64,000 nucleotides of DNA from Trichopria drosophilae (GCA_030407085.1 CM059586.1:83821501-83885500), one strand, 5' to 3'. Positions 1 to 12,889 are shown, counted from the first letter of the stretch. Numbers and translations are program-made. The notes: generated by a model from the sequence alone, not told the origin.

Positions 1-362
1 AAACAGCGACCTCGAAAACCCCTGAGTAGCCAGTTTGAACCGAAATGGTTCGATTTTTTGAAAAATTGTCCGCCTTTTTTGGATTTGCCATTTTGAATTT
101 TCATAATACATCATCAGATTTATAAACAGCGACCTCGAAAAAATCAGAGTAGCAAATTTGAAGCAAAATGGTTCGATTGTTGGAAAATTGCCCGCCATAT
201 TGGATCCGCCATTTTGAATTTTCAAAATATATCATCGATTTTATTAATCTTTCATGCAGAAATTGGCCTAATATATTGACTTCATTACACTAATTTATGA
301 CATGTATTTAGTCAGAGAAAATTCCTAAATGACAAAGGTCTTTGTCATCCGGAGCAAAGGGG
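1..362. mobile_element. Right end of a piggyBac-like non-autonomous element (truncated by window edge)
   Basis: The sequence ends at AGCAAAGGGG followed directly by TTAA (363-366), the piggyBac target-site signature. The last ~95 bases closely match the right end of the complete element at 53566-54717, including the shared words CAGAGAAAA, CCTAAATGACAAAG and TCTTTGT. The body carries two copies of the CAGCGACCTCGAAAA / GCCATTTTGAATTTTCA module (1-110 and 125-230) that recurs at 53-59 kb. No transposase is visible. The left end lies outside the window. The 93-codon reading frame that starts in its tail (329) is not a gene. Confidence 0.7.
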
Positions 363-960
363 TTAAATTCATTTTAATTAGTTCAGGGTTGCAACAACGA
401 ATAAAAGAACAACAAGCATACTATTTTTCACAAATTATGCAATATTATATTACGATCCGAGTGCACGATGTGGCTGCTTTGTGCACAAATGAAAAGATTT
501 TATTACCCCGTGAGAGAAATTTCTCCCTACTGATTAGAATTTGTGAAGTACAGGGCGCAAATCGTCCACTTCGCGCACTTAAAGCAGTGTGCGAAATTGA
601 ATTTCGATAATTATGTACACCAGTTTACGCACTTCATTAAACATTTTTTAAGACTCCGGGAGTAGAACTCCATTTTGCGCCCTGCAGTGAAATCATCGGA
701 CTCAAATCATCGACCCCCACGTCCATCGTATTAAAAAATATCGCAATTACGCCCTTGTTACATAATATAATACTTTGTTCAAATTTCTTCGTGTAGGACA
801 ATAATTTCTTATTTCATCTTCTAAAAAAATCAGTTTTTAGACAAATGTCGATTCAAATTCTTCAAATTGTATCCGAATATGAATTATATGCCAAATTACT
901 GTTTTCAAACAGTATACGATGCATTAAACATAAAGTTTGGATACAATCTGGGATAATTAC
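363..960. other. Intron 1 (visible part) of PPO-C; no gene
   Basis: This is the stretch downstream of the first exon of the leftmost prophenoloxidase gene. It holds a dispersed repeat at about 650-780 (CGCCCTTGTTACATAATATA; a close relative sits at 13391-13410). A short word, CGTATTAAAAAATATCG (731-748), has an inverted match near 13561-13577. Nothing else is recognised. Confidence 0.5.
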
Positions 961-1065
961 CAGGTATGATCGAGGAATATTAAATCCAAATTTTCCATCT
1001 CCTTTTAAAATGGTAATTGGCTCTGCTGGACGCTGAAATAGCTGCAATATTTCCCGACGCTCCAT
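961..1065 (-). CDS. PPO: Prophenoloxidase PPO-C, exon 1 only (gene continues out of the window to the left)
   Basis: The ATG is at 1065-1063 and the exon ends at a CTG|GTAATT donor (exon end 961). It encodes 35 residues starting MERREILQLFQRPAEPI and ending IPRSYL. Length (105 bp), phase 0 and sequence match exon 1 of PPO-A (MERLEILHLLSRPLEPI...) and PPO-B (MEYREILHLFQRPSEPI...). No signal peptide is present, as usual for insect PPOs, which leave the cell by lysis or an unconventional route. The remaining exons would lie left of base 1. The intact start, donor and promoter box argue for a live gene, but only about 5% of the expected protein is visible, so it could still be a truncated copy. 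Confidence 0.85.
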
Positions 1066-1143
1066 CGTAAATCTTGTAATTTAAATGTAATTTAAAATCA
1101 CTATAATTTAAAAATACAGAATGGTAAGCATAACAAACGCGAC

Positions 1144-1185
1144 TTATATTTATATCTAAATCCGGACAGGATCTTGCGGTTTTGT
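1144..1185 (-). promoter_or_regulatory. PPO-C core promoter: RUNX-type box plus TATA box
   Basis: In transcript orientation the order is AAACCGCAAGATCCTGTCC (1183-1165) then a TATA-like AGATATAAATATAA (1157-1144), then the ATG at 1065. The plus-strand 15-mer ACAGGATCTTGCGGT (1166-1180) is identical upstream of PPO-A and PPO-B. AACCGCA matches the RUNX/Lozenge consensus RACCRCA. Three WGATAR (GATA-factor) sites lie farther upstream at 1269-1274, 1282-1287 and 1291-1296. Function is inferred from conservation and from the Drosophila crystal-cell paradigm. Confidence 0.6.
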
Positions 1186-1296
1186 CTAAAAAAACATTCA
1201 AATTCTAAGCTGAACCATTCACCGCAATTTTTGATCAAAGACCTATTTCGGCCAGATTTCGCGCTAGGAGATAAAATTCAATGATAAGTTTGATAA

Positions 1297-2122
1297 GAGG
1301 TCATTATTAAGAGATCTAGGACTTCCAGTTGGATGGAGTATAGTTAGATGAGATTGCATATAAAAGTGGATTATTTACTTTTGCAATATTTCATATTGCG
1401 ATTTCTCGTACTGCGAGTGTTGATAAATATAAATAAAATCTCTATTTAATTTCTATGTTTAATGATACATAAAATATCTTTTAAGATACAATGATAGGCA
1501 AAAATTTGAAATAATATTTCTTCATTTTATTGGTTAAAACCGTAAGTCTTATTCGTTGTAACAGATGTTTGAGGAAATATAAGATATATCGATAAATAAA
1601 CACTCCTCTGGTTACATGCTCGGTTTTTTTATTGTACAGAATTATAAGATTTTCATATTCCAAGTCGGAAGATTATCAATCAGTTAATTGGAGGAAAATG
1701 CAGAAACGTTACGATGAAGCTTGAAATTATTCCAAATAACTGTACTTTTCCTACCTAGGGCGTAAAATACAGTTTACACTTGCCAGATGGTTGATGAAAA
1801 CATAATTATCAATTCAGAGGGTTACATGACTATTTTAAAAGACGACATTTTACCCAGATGCATTACACAAATAGTATATTTTACGCCTATTGATTCGAAA
1901 AATAAATATTATTTTAACATTAACAATGGAAAAAAATGGGTTTGTTGAATGCAAGAAAATGTAAGAAGATAACGACGTGTTTCACCTCACGGCGAGAATT
2001 ATAATTGTAATAATTATTAGACCTTTGAGCACATACATTGTTCATGATATTTAACAACAAAAATTAATAATATTCACATTCCTATAAATGTTCTTATTAC
2101 AAAAATCTTTCTTCTACGATTG
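1297..2122. other. Intergenic region between PPO-C and the 3' end of PPO-A
   Basis: No coding potential is recognised. This stretch must contain the 3' UTR of PPO-A (downstream of 2123 on the minus strand), but no canonical AATAAA was found on the minus strand within about 200 bp of the stop. Words of the type GGGCGTAAAATA / TATTTTACGCC near 1757 and 1876 recur near 11039 and 46405 and look like repeat debris. Confidence 0.4.
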
Positions 2123-5100
2123 TTACTGACGCATCCCCATAACAGATGGCGCAGGATTTTTGTTGGTTGTGGCATTGTTATTTCCTAATTTGGTACGACC
2201 ATTTGGTAAAATAGCATCCGTAAACCGAACCGAGACCTTGGTTGTAGCCATGTTTGGAGTCAAAAATTGAGCTAAAGTAGCAACCCTGGGTCTTCCAATT
2301 CGGTCGAAGGGATAACCCATTGGACGAGCATCCGGATACTTCCGGTCTCTCAAGCCACAAAATGTGGAACCCACGCGGCATCCCTCAGCGTTGGGTTGGT
2401 CGACCTGAAAAATGCAAATTGAAATTCAGCTTAGTTCTTATTCATGCAGAAATTCGTAATTGAAATAAATGTTCGGTTGATCTTAATCTGAAGGCTGTTC
2501 TGTCCTGATGAGGACTATTGCCGGAACCAGAATTCTGGTTGCTACAATTAAAAAGTTCAGTTGATCTTAACTTAGCCGAATTGGCTGGTCATTGCGCATC
2601 TGAGTTTGGTTGGTCAAGTTAAGTCAACGATGAAATAGCTGATTGTTTTAGTTCATGATGGAGTGAATGAGTTTCCTGTTCAAACTTGAATCTAGCGAAT
2701 AACTCAAGGACTATTACGTAGTTCATCCGATACAGTACACTATGTTTACAATAAAAAACAACGAAAACCTGAATTGGCTTGTTAACCAAACTGTTTGTAT
2801 CTAATATTCACACTCGTTTACAACTTATAACCGAACCGGTTTTATCGTGGTAACTTATCAACTTGCCCGGACCTGACGGGTTCGGTTAAAAAATTACATA
2901 TTTCTTTAAATGTTATCTACCAATGTTTTTTCTGAATACGAAAAGGTTTGAAAATAATGAAATGTTCTTAAGTACTAGTGATGAACTGAATATTATTGAG
3001 TAACCGAGTGTTTTTGTTTTTAAATTATTGGTTAAGGATTGAAATCATATATATCAAATCAAATAAAAACTAATATAAAATCAAAATCATTTGTTTGAAA
3101 GGTTATATAGACGCACCATAGTTATGCAACTATGTATAACCTTACCTTCCCATAAAGCAATGCCTAATAATACAGATATATGGCATTAACACATCGATAT
3201 GTGGAAGCCATGTTAATATTTATATTTGTTTCCATCTAATCAATATGAAAATATAATTTACCTTGTCTATTTCATAATCTGAAATCATAACAAAGAGATC
3301 CATGTTGTAGCCAGCTCTGGTACCTTTTGGTATGAGCAAGTGTTGCGGCCATCCACAGCCACATAAAGTGAAGTCTTTGACACTAGCTGGGTCGGTTCCA
3401 GTAGGACCATTTTGAGTCAGGCTTCGGAAGGTACTTTCGAAGGGAATGGTGAGTGAAGAATCAATCGACCGCCTTTCGATAGTGTTCATCCCTGGCCTTA
3501 CTGCAAAACAAAAAAGTAATATATACTTTTAACTGGATCTACTATGTGTTCATGTATTATGATGAGATGTGTCTGGAGTCCATTTACACTAAATAATATT
3601 TTAAGTAAATTAGAGACTAATAAAATGAATGGAAGTTAAAAAAGTGAACTCACATGTTATTGGGAATCGGTCCAACTCGGTCATCAAAATCTTTTGTTCA
3701 GCAAAGTTGAACGGAAGTCCAGCTTCATCCAACGTGGGAGCAATAAATATTCGCACAGTTCCACGTTTTGGCTGAGGATTTGTATTTCTTACTTGAATAG
3801 TATAAGTGAACGCTTTGTGGTCAAGATGTGTAACTCTGACTGATATAGAGCCACGTGGAGCATAATCTAAACCATTTCCCAATTCGAAATCATCTTGAGT
3901 CCAGTTGGTCATCAGTGTGTTTGCTTCGACCCCAGGTGTATTGACGCGACAGCTTGTCACGCTTATTCCACTGAATGAAAGCTGTTGCATAATAATTTGT
4001 GATTTTAACTAATTACGTGAAATGTTTGATGTCAAAACTTCAAAAAGTGCTATTGTCATTACCTGGTTTACGGTGTAAGGGGGGAGAGAATGTTTATAAG
4101 AAATGAAAATATCATTGATGTGGGAGTGCCACCTATAGAAGATCGGATCTTTTACTGACGTCGCCTGATCACCCATAACGGCTAAGGATTCCTTGAAACA
4201 ATAGAAAGGTTGTGATCATTTCTTTTCGAAACAATGGGATTCTGTCTTATTTTTAAAATTATCGATTATTTTCTTTTGAAGTAGTTCACGTATTGTTTCT
4301 ATTTTTGTAGTTCAAGAGTAGAATAGTCTTACCAAATTGCGATTATCTGGATCATGACAAAATGCAATGAGAAGATGTCCATTGTTATGAAAACTTCCGT
4401 AGTAAACTACATTTGGACTAATCACAGAAGCTTCGATCATATTTCCTAAAACATCGATACCAGTCTCATCTGTTAAAGGCACCGTCGAACCATTCGGAAG
4501 CTTATAGGCTTTTGAATGAATAGCTTCCATTATACGATCACGAGATCGTACCATTTCATTAAGATCCACTTTTACATCATCTGTTGGCCTATTAACATCA
4601 TACAAAAATGACATGGCAGGTCGACCAGGCCACGTTCTACTGGCTATCGTTGAATCCAGTTTTGGGAAATAGCCCTCGTTAATTGGATCTCGAAATTCGT
4701 TTAACTTCCTCACCCGCGCTAATTTATTGCACAAGCGTTCAGTGTTGAACCTGAAATTTGAAGATATTCTTATTTATACTTTCTTTTATGATAGGTTAAG
4801 TCAATATTTCTAAAACAGTTGAAATTGTTAAAATAACTGTTCTAATAATATATGTCCAGGCTACTTCAAAGACAAAAAATGTATGTGAAAGTTCCTAATT
4901 TTGGAGAATAATCATTTACTCTTTTATAAAAATTTAAGTTAAAAAACCCGTAAAAGAAGAAATAGCTTCAAATTTAAACTAAACATTTAATTTTGCAAGA
5001 CGCTTTCAGCTTTTAACGTTTACAAATTATTTTTTATGTATCCATTAAAAAAATCTATGATTTACCTTTTTTTTCAAGTTTTTTCTTATTTTTATTAGAT

Positions 5101-8100
5101 GGCTGTCTTTTATTATTTCTTTCATATTAAAATAATAATTTCCACATATTTAAGAGACAACAGAAGTTTAAAAGTCACCAAAATATTCAAAAAATTTCGA
5201 CATAATTTCAGCCTATTACTCGATCAATTCTAAAGACTTTTTGGTTCAGCAACATTTTTTCCGAAAATATATCATTTCCAATAATATTTAGCGGCGACCC
5301 TGAATACTTTTTTTTTTAATGTTAATATGGACATTTTAAAGTTCCAGTTTTGAGGACACGATTTCTTTATTTCAAACAAGAATTCTGAAATTATTTTAAT
5401 GTGAAAAACGGTGAATGATGAAAAAAAAGAACAACCAAATTCGAAAAATGCATGTTTTTTTTTTAAATAATCGGATATAGTTTTTCCCGGTTGAATTTTT
5501 TTCAAAATCTAACGAAAGATTCTGAAAGTTCCGTTTAGTTTATGTCAGATATGCCTGCTTGAATATTTTTCAGAAACTTTTTTTAAACAAAATAATAAGA
5601 TATAGTAATAAAAAATGCAAATTTTGAAAACTGACCTGGCAATCATTTGATGATGCATGTAGTAAAAAATTTCACCTCGTCTATCCTTTCTAACTACGGA
5701 CTCCGGTCCACCGAATGGGTATACCAAATGCCAATGCCAGTGATGAAGACCCAAACCGATATCTTCCCTCCAGTAAGCGACGCGATGCTCAGGATCGTGA
5801 TCAGTTGCTGTGAAATTTTGAGGGATCACAATTGGCCTCTGAAATAAGTAAATGAATTTTATTCTTAATACTTTTTAAATATATCGATGATTGAGATTGT
5901 TTAATTTTATTGGTATCTGAGCAGTCTTAATACGTCCTATGTTTTGAAAATAGTAATAACACGGTAAAAGCGGATAATTGAGAAGCACCTGAGGATTTCC
6001 CCAGTCAGGTGACCTTGTGGGTTCTACTATAATATTTGGTAAATAAACATTTCGACAAAATATATATCAGACTAAGGATATAAATACACTCTTAAAACGT
6101 CCTCTGGTCATAAGTGGAATCCTACTACCGCAAGTGGAAATTCTCTTCTTATATGATCAAGAAGATTATTTTTCCACTTGCGTTAAGTGGATTTTTATTT
6201 GCCGCAATGTAGCTAGCTCAATGTACATATTCGATATTCCAAATAAATAGAAGGATTTGCTATGTACATTTCGTTTTTAGAATGTATTCTCAGATAGAAA
6301 ACGCAAAAACTGATTCCGAAAACATGTTCAGTATAATGAGACTGATCTACAAATATAAGTACAGTTTTTTAGGTCCAAATTTTGAAAAATTTTGTACCGT
6401 CACGTTTGGTATAATTTTTAACGAAATGACAGTTATTTACAAATCACCCATATAATAACAATCCTTTAAATAAGTATCGTAGTTTTCATCACAAAATTTC
6501 ATAAAATGAACTATTTTTTCGCGCTACAAGTGGAGTTAATCCCTCAAAAAACATATTTCTAGTTGATATAATACACTACTCGAAGGATCATGTTGACAGG
6601 ATGTCTTTTTCATCTATCGCGTTGAATATATAAAACTTCTATCAATTACACCAAAAACGAAACATATTTTTTACCAATAAAATAAACCAAAATGATATTC
6701 CGTTTTCATTTTATAAAATAAATTATGTTTTATAATGTTATCATACCCTGATCACGTCTCGTTTATTTGTAAGATCAAAGGATTATTAGAAAATAAGAAT
6801 ATGACATGATATTCTCAGGGTCTCATGTTTCCTGGAAGGCATCTGTTTCTATGCTGAATAATTTTCCGCAGAGGATACTTTCGTTTCAAATAGCAAAACT
6901 ATTTCAGGATGGAATAATATTACCATAAATTGCAAATGTGATTTATTAAATAGTTCACTTACTCGAGATCCAGCTGGAACAACATTTGCTTCCTCCATGA
7001 CCCTGCCGAATATTGCACCATCGAGAAACTTCTCTGGAAAATTATCCATGAGATTAGGAAGAGGCAAATTTTTGGTATCCTCACGATGAAGCAGGGCAAC
7101 GGACAGGGCGTATGTGAACATTTCTGCATTTACTCGATCCCGGGCATAAACGGCAAATGACAGTAAATCGTCATATGATTTCATTCCTAAAATTGATTAT
7201 ATTTAATTAATATACATTGAAAAAGTATATTGAATAACGATACGTGTTTGTTATGTAAAATCTCATTGACATCGATTTTTTATTCGTTGTAAAATAATAG
7301 TATTTTACAATGAAAGTTTCTTCAAGAATCAATGGGTAGTTTCTTTTTCGTGGGGACAAAATTCCCTAGTCTCAGAATTTATTTATCTCCCTGCGGTTAG
7401 ACCCGAGGTAACTCGGGGTAACTAAATCATGTATGTCGATGGCTGGTACGAAGAACCGGACAATTCGGCAGTTGCGAAGAAAAACCGGGCGCCGGAAAAA
7501 ATGCCAAATAAATAAACACCTATAAGAGCAGTATATACAGATATACTTATACGCGCATTTGGTACTTTTTCCATTTGGAATTTTTTCCGGTGCCCGAAAA
7601 ACCGGTCATTTCGTGGTGTACGACGAAGAACCGGACATTTCAAAAGTTGCTACGATGCAATAAAGGGCTATAGAGAATCTTTAAATGTCCGGGTTTTGGC
7701 GGCAAGATTGTTAAAACTCCGGTTCTTCGTCGCAAATTCTGAACTGTCCGGTTCTTCGTACCAGCCATCGAAATCTTGTCAACAAAACAACGGATTTATA
7801 TGATCCAACATGGAAATGAAAAGGTAAAGGCATTTCATAAATATATCATGGCAGTGATAAAAAATTATTTTACAAAGTTACACTACTTTGAAAGTTAGTT
7901 AAAAAAGTAAATTTTCTAATAAGACAGTAATGTGTATTTAATCAGAAAGTTGATGAACTCAGCTTACGAAAATCGCTACTCGGGGATTTCGAGGTCGCTG
8001 ATTACGAATCTAAAGCCATTTTTCAAACATTCAAAATGGTGGATCGAATATAGCGGATATTTTTGAAAATACTGTATATAAAATATGTATTCTAATTTCT

Positions 8101-10506
8101 ACCAGAAACAAAGGGAATAGATTTCATTTTATGCATTGGAGGACGGGGCGTAACGACGCATTTTTTTTCGCGGACACTTTAAAAAATACAAAAATCACTG
8201 GACGAGCCTAGTGGGGCAAAGTGACGCTCCTAATTTTCAGTGGTCTTCACGGAGATCGTTACAAAATTAAAAACAAATCACGAATCAATAATATTTGGAT
8301 TACGTTAGGGTTTTCGCTTATATTCGCAAACCATATTTAAAAATAAATACTCGATCATACACTTCAGAGACCTATACTCAAGACTGACAATATCAATATG
8401 TTTACGACTTTTTCATTCTTGTTTATTATGATCATAACAATCGTAAAAATGTCTCATTGGTTGTGAGTAAAACATCATTTTCTCGCCCTAGCGAGGAAAA
8501 TAAGTATATCGGGAAACAAAATGACATCATATAATGAAAATATTGTCAACACGACAGCAGAAAGTCCTTCACCGACTCGTGCAGTTTGGTATTCTCGATA
8601 TAACAACGTTAAAATTTAATCTAATTATTCATTGTCAGTTGTTTTTCGTTTTTTTTATTAATTTTCTACTCGTTCTATAATTTTCTAAAAATATAAAAAA
8701 ACTGCATAACATTTGCCAGCTCATTCGACTTCCCGACCTCGCTTCGCTCGGTACAATGTACTATTTTATTGTATCCCTTTGTATTACAGTAGTTTCCCTA
8801 TTTTGTTGTATTTATATTATGATAACTTAAAATAATACATTTAAAACTTGTTTCATACGCGCAAACTTCAGATAAAGAAAAAAACAAAGTTTCAAACAAT
8901 AAATTAATGTCTTGCTAGTTTGATATTACAAGAGGCACAATCGAAAAGACCATTTGAATGAATCAAAGGAACGATGCACACGATTTAAGATTTCCGGGCA
9001 TGCTAAATTTCTAAAACTTCTATGATAGAGATAAACCTTTTTCTACGATAAATTTAAGCATATCATACCTTACTATTCGGATTAGGAATTTCAATACAGA
9101 TTTAGAAATATATTAACATATGCATAACTAATTTAGTAATTGTATATACATAATTTTATTTAGAAAAATATTATTTTGATTTTTGTAATTATTGATGTTT
9201 ATCGGGTACAATTTTTTTTCAAACAAAGAGGGATCAAAAAGTATTATACCAATATAACCGAAAAAGTGGGCTTTAAAATAATCAATAATTAAATAAAATA
9301 ATATATGACCTTACCAAGAAATTCTGTTAATAGGTGATCAACGGCAGCTCTGTGTTTCGGAATAAATATGGAAAACGGTTCCCGTCGACTCACTGTCATG
9401 GCTGGTTCCAAATTTGGAAGACGAATAGTTTTGATAGGTAACGGTTTAGCTGAAGGTGCCTGGACTCTACTCAAGACAGATTCTGCCACGGCTTGATATT
9501 CGTCGGGCTGCAAATAAACACATTTTTCATAATCATTTCTTTCCTTCATTTAAGTAAATATATTATATAATCATAAATAGGATTTATCAGATTAGGTTAG
9601 TGTTTTGAACCTCAATTAAATTTTTTTTTCTTTCTTTCTCATAGTTGCTTTTCGTCTGTATTTTTGTTTGTTTGTATAAGCGTATGATACCCGATTTTAA
9701 CAATTCTATTTAACATTTTAACTATTGATCCAAATGTCGTTAAAATGTTGAAATAATTCCAACTCGACAGTTTTGGGAATCCTATATTGGTAATTGTAAA
9801 AACTACTAATTCTATCTTTTTGAACAGTTCTTACTTGCCTGGTAGATTTTTTTTAAAATAAACTGACGGTTCTAAAATGGAGTTTGCAAATTGTAATTTG
9901 TCATCCTTTCATACAGATGTGTATTATTTGCCGTGCAATAATCGCAAACGTGGAAAATTACAATGAAACAGTTATGGCTACTATCTAAGAATAGTCAACT
10001 TTAGCCCAAAAAATGGAGGGCAGCATGACAATTCGACAATACATTCACATTTAATATCAGAGTCAATAAATTCGTGCTTGAATGTCTAATTTCAAAGACA
10101 TTTTTAACTTAAAATTTAATACAATACCTAAATACTATTGATTCTTCTTTAGCCATCAATATATATTTGTCCGTTTTCCGACTCCCATCACTGAGAGGTA
10201 AACGCTATTTGGACAATTTTTTAAATATTTTATATTCTTCAACGACATATTATGTATTGTATTTAACGTTAAGAATGAACGATTTTGAAAGTGGGCATTC
10301 GAAGACGGCGAGTTTCCCGCTAATATTCACTTTTATTCGATATAATTATGGTCGAGTAATAATTTGTGATTTAAAAAAGATAATTATTTACTATGACTTA
10401 CTAAGTAACTAGGTGGGAGTTGGAATCCAATCCTGCCATCTCCTTTAGGGATACAAATCGGCTCAAGTGGTCTTGAGAGGAGATGTAAAATTTCTAGACG
10501 TTCCAT
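2123..10506 (-). CDS. PPO: Prophenoloxidase PPO-A (complete, 9 coding exons, 706 aa)
   Basis: Type-3 copper oxidase of the hemocyanin superfamily. It hydroxylates monophenols and oxidises o-diphenols to quinones for melanisation, wound sealing and immunity in haemolymph. Exons (minus strand): 10506-10402, 9507-9315, 7186-6963, 5838-5636, 4750-4333, 4191-4063, 3981-3654, 3500-3262, 2404-2123. All introns are GT-AG and phases join without a break. CuA histidines are in LHHWHWHLVYP (H207, H211) and YYMHHQ (H236). CuB histidines are in GSFHNNGH (H363, H367) and FYRWH (H403). The conserved acid is E382 (ESLAVMGD). The thioester-like GCGWPQHLLIPKG is near residue 581. No signal peptide. The usual Arg|Phe activation site reads SRVQ (Arg|Val). 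Length is normal for insect PPO (~690 aa). Introns 2 and 3 hold repeat elements. Confidence 0.95.
7436..7771. mobile_element. Short inverted-repeat element (MITE) in PPO-A intron 2
   Basis: The 31-bp ends are inverted repeats differing at one base: TCGATGGCTGGTACGAAGAA... at 7436-7466 and its complement at 7741-7771. Internal copies of the unit CGAAGAACCGGACA occur around 7626-7639 and, inverted, in the right third, so the element is built of repeated subunits. It has no coding capacity (a 73-codon minus frame inside is an accident of the repeat). No clear target-site duplication is visible, so the superfamily is undetermined. Confidence 0.75.
7980..8080. repeat. Copy of the GATTACGAATCT / AAAATGGTGGAT dispersed module in PPO-A intron 2
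   Basis: GGGGATTTCGAGGTCGCTGA followed by TTACGAATCTAAAG and a CATTCAAAATGGTGGATCGAA segment. The same module, in either orientation, appears at 1-230, 53.6-54.4, 55.3-55.6, 57.5-58.4 and 58.8-59.1 kb. No termini are definable here. Confidence 0.6.
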
Positions 10507-10577
10507 TTTGTGAAATTCGAGATATGAATCGCACTCCTGGATAGAAACGGATGACCGAGTGATGCACGTGTCACGGG

Positions 10578-10677
10578 TTTATATCTAAATTTTGGACAGG
10601 ATCTTGCGGTTTTGTTTAGAAATATTTGAACTATTTTAGCCACAAAACTGTCCGGAAAACAAAAGATATGATTATCT
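10578..10677 (-). promoter_or_regulatory. PPO-A core promoter: RUNX-type box, TATA box and upstream GATA site
   Basis: Reading toward the gene: AGATAA at 10677-10672 (WGATAR), then ACAAAACCGCAAGATCCTGT at 10615-10596, then TATAAA at 10583-10578, then the ATG at 10506. The core 15-mer is at 10596-10610. The 21-bp word from GACAGG to TTTTGT (10595-10615) is identical to the one at 1165-1185 upstream of PPO-C, and the flanking ATATCTAAAT words are shared too. An E-box CACGTG sits at 10565-10570. The regulatory role is inferred. Confidence 0.6.
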
Positions 10678-10679
10678 TG

Positions 10680-12880
10680 ATGAACTATGAAGTAAAACTC
10701 TTGAATATCGGTTTCAGGGTGATTAATCTGTTCTGTTTATTCCTTTTATTTTTTTTAATATTCATAATAATAATTACTATAATAAGTCATTTAAAAACAA
10801 AATTCAAATATACGTTTCGCCATTTTAAGCTACAAAAATATTATTAACAAAAAATAAAGTAAACAAAAAATTACTTTGTGTCATGCATGGTTGTAAAATC
10901 CCATTTTACTAGAAAATTCAATGGATAAGATCGAATTTTAGTCTGTTAGCATAAATTCCAATTTTAAACCTACTCTGGCGAAAACTTTGTTCGTATCACA
11001 GGCGTGAACTTCTACACCCGAAATCCCATCATTTATGGGCGTAAAAGTTTATTTTACGGCCTTGTTGCAAAATAGTAGTTTTTGATGCAAATTCGTAAAA
11101 GTTTTGTTGCAAGTGTGTGGAAAATGCGACGATCTTAATTGTATTGCTGGCACTGTTTTCCGTGAAATCGTGCCGCTTCTCTTTCTCGGATTTTCCACTT
11201 AGATATTAGTCCCATTTCTAGAATATACATGTGCAATTATCATCACATGTTACTCTTAATATTAATTACTACTTAAAAATACATAAACAATTCTGATAGA
11301 AAAAGTGGAGGAAGGTTTCGGACGAATCTAACGGCTTTTCGAACCACGTACCGTTCTGCAATGATAGCAATGTAATTTAAATGGTAGGCGTTAAAACCAA
11401 ACATAATAAATAAAAAATCGAATCTTTGGATTTTTCTAAAAATAAAGAAGTTCAGAAATGAATTCAATGTTTTCAAAATATAATCGTACGTGATCACGTT
11501 CAAATAACATGAGAAATGAAGATGGAACCGAGGATAAAATTGTCAACTCTATGGCAGCGTTTCAGTCACACTAATATCAATTCCAGCGTCTATGAGGAGG
11601 GCGGATTACCAAAAGCAGACTCGTTCACTTTGTTTCTATACAGTAAAAGCAACTTATGTAGCTAATTTCTGTAATCGAAATGTATATTTTTTCTTTTATT
11701 TTTACAATATTACAATTTTTATTAACAATATACGTACAAGAAGTTTTAAGAGCTTAGTAAACTAACTTTTTATTAATATCTTAAAAAATTCCCTAGAAAA
11801 CCTATTACAATTTATTTTAGAATAATACTTCTTTTCCTTAGCGTTTATTCGCTTTTTATGTTATGATTGACATTTTGAACAACTATTGAGGTTACATTCA
11901 TTATTTTTGATGCAATAGGAATGTTAATACCGACTGCGATTTACTTAATTACCCTGCATATCATAGCGGGTTTGGACTAATTTTAACCTAAAAATTCTCG
12001 CCCATCATTGCCCATCTCGACCAAATCTTAGCAGATTTAATCACTGCAATTTGTTCAGTAATTTAAGCGTACAATGAAAAAAACACTATAGCGGATTGTC
12101 GAATAAATTCTGTATATTATTTTCTTTTTATAGTATATTTTTCACTCTAACATAATTGAATACTAATCAGTTCGAATCCTAATCGTGTTTAACCTCTCTC
12201 TAATATTACTTGGATTGCGTTTATGTGAAATTACACTACCAATTATTTCAGAAAAACACTGGCTCCAACAACGAGTTCAAAGACAGGTTTACTTTAATCT
12301 GAAATAAATGCAATCTATTTATAAACTATTTACTTCAAAAATAAAATCTATAATATTAAAATGCACACTAACGGAATAACTAGGACGGGTCGGACACTCA
12401 CGTCAGAATTTTAAGATATTTGACGTTGTGTACTCCAAAAAGGTTTTATTTTTTTATTTTTGAGATTTTATTACTATTTGCAAATACCATCACCCTTCAA
12501 AATGAGTTATTAGTGTCATTTCTACGAATGAGTATTTGCGTGTCTCCGCTGCTTTGAATATCAATTATACAAAACTTCATCATCGTACTTAGCGAACCCA
12601 GTAACCCAGTAACCCCAAAATGTAAAAATGTAAGTTTCTCGTAACAATTATCTAGTACAAAAGCTATCGAGGTATAAATAATAATTTATATGTACATAAT
12701 TTTAAATAGCCGTAACTTTGTGAGAAAAGATCTTAGGTGACCGACTAATAACTCGCTTTGAATCGCGATAGTGCTAAAATATTGCACATAGTTAAAAAAA
12801 ATCATTTGTAGCCATCTATATATTTAATCTCAAATAGCAAAAAGTGGACTTTTTTAAAAAAAATAGGTGTATTTTTAGTA
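10680..12880. other. Intergenic region upstream of PPO-A; no gene recognised
   Basis: AT-rich, with only short frames that lack recognisable motifs. The GGGCGTAAAAG word near 11039 is a relative of words near 1757 and 46405. No RNA gene or splice-ready coding segment is seen. Confidence 0.4.
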
Positions 12881-12889
12881 CTTCTCACA

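Noticed and set aside
329..610. 93-codon plus-strand frame
   Set aside because: It starts inside the piggyBac-like right end and continues into intron sequence; no motif, and the related repeat at 54.7 kb has no matching frame.
7422..7643. 73-codon minus-strand frame
   Set aside because: It lies within the inverted-repeat element at 7436-7771 and follows its repeated units.
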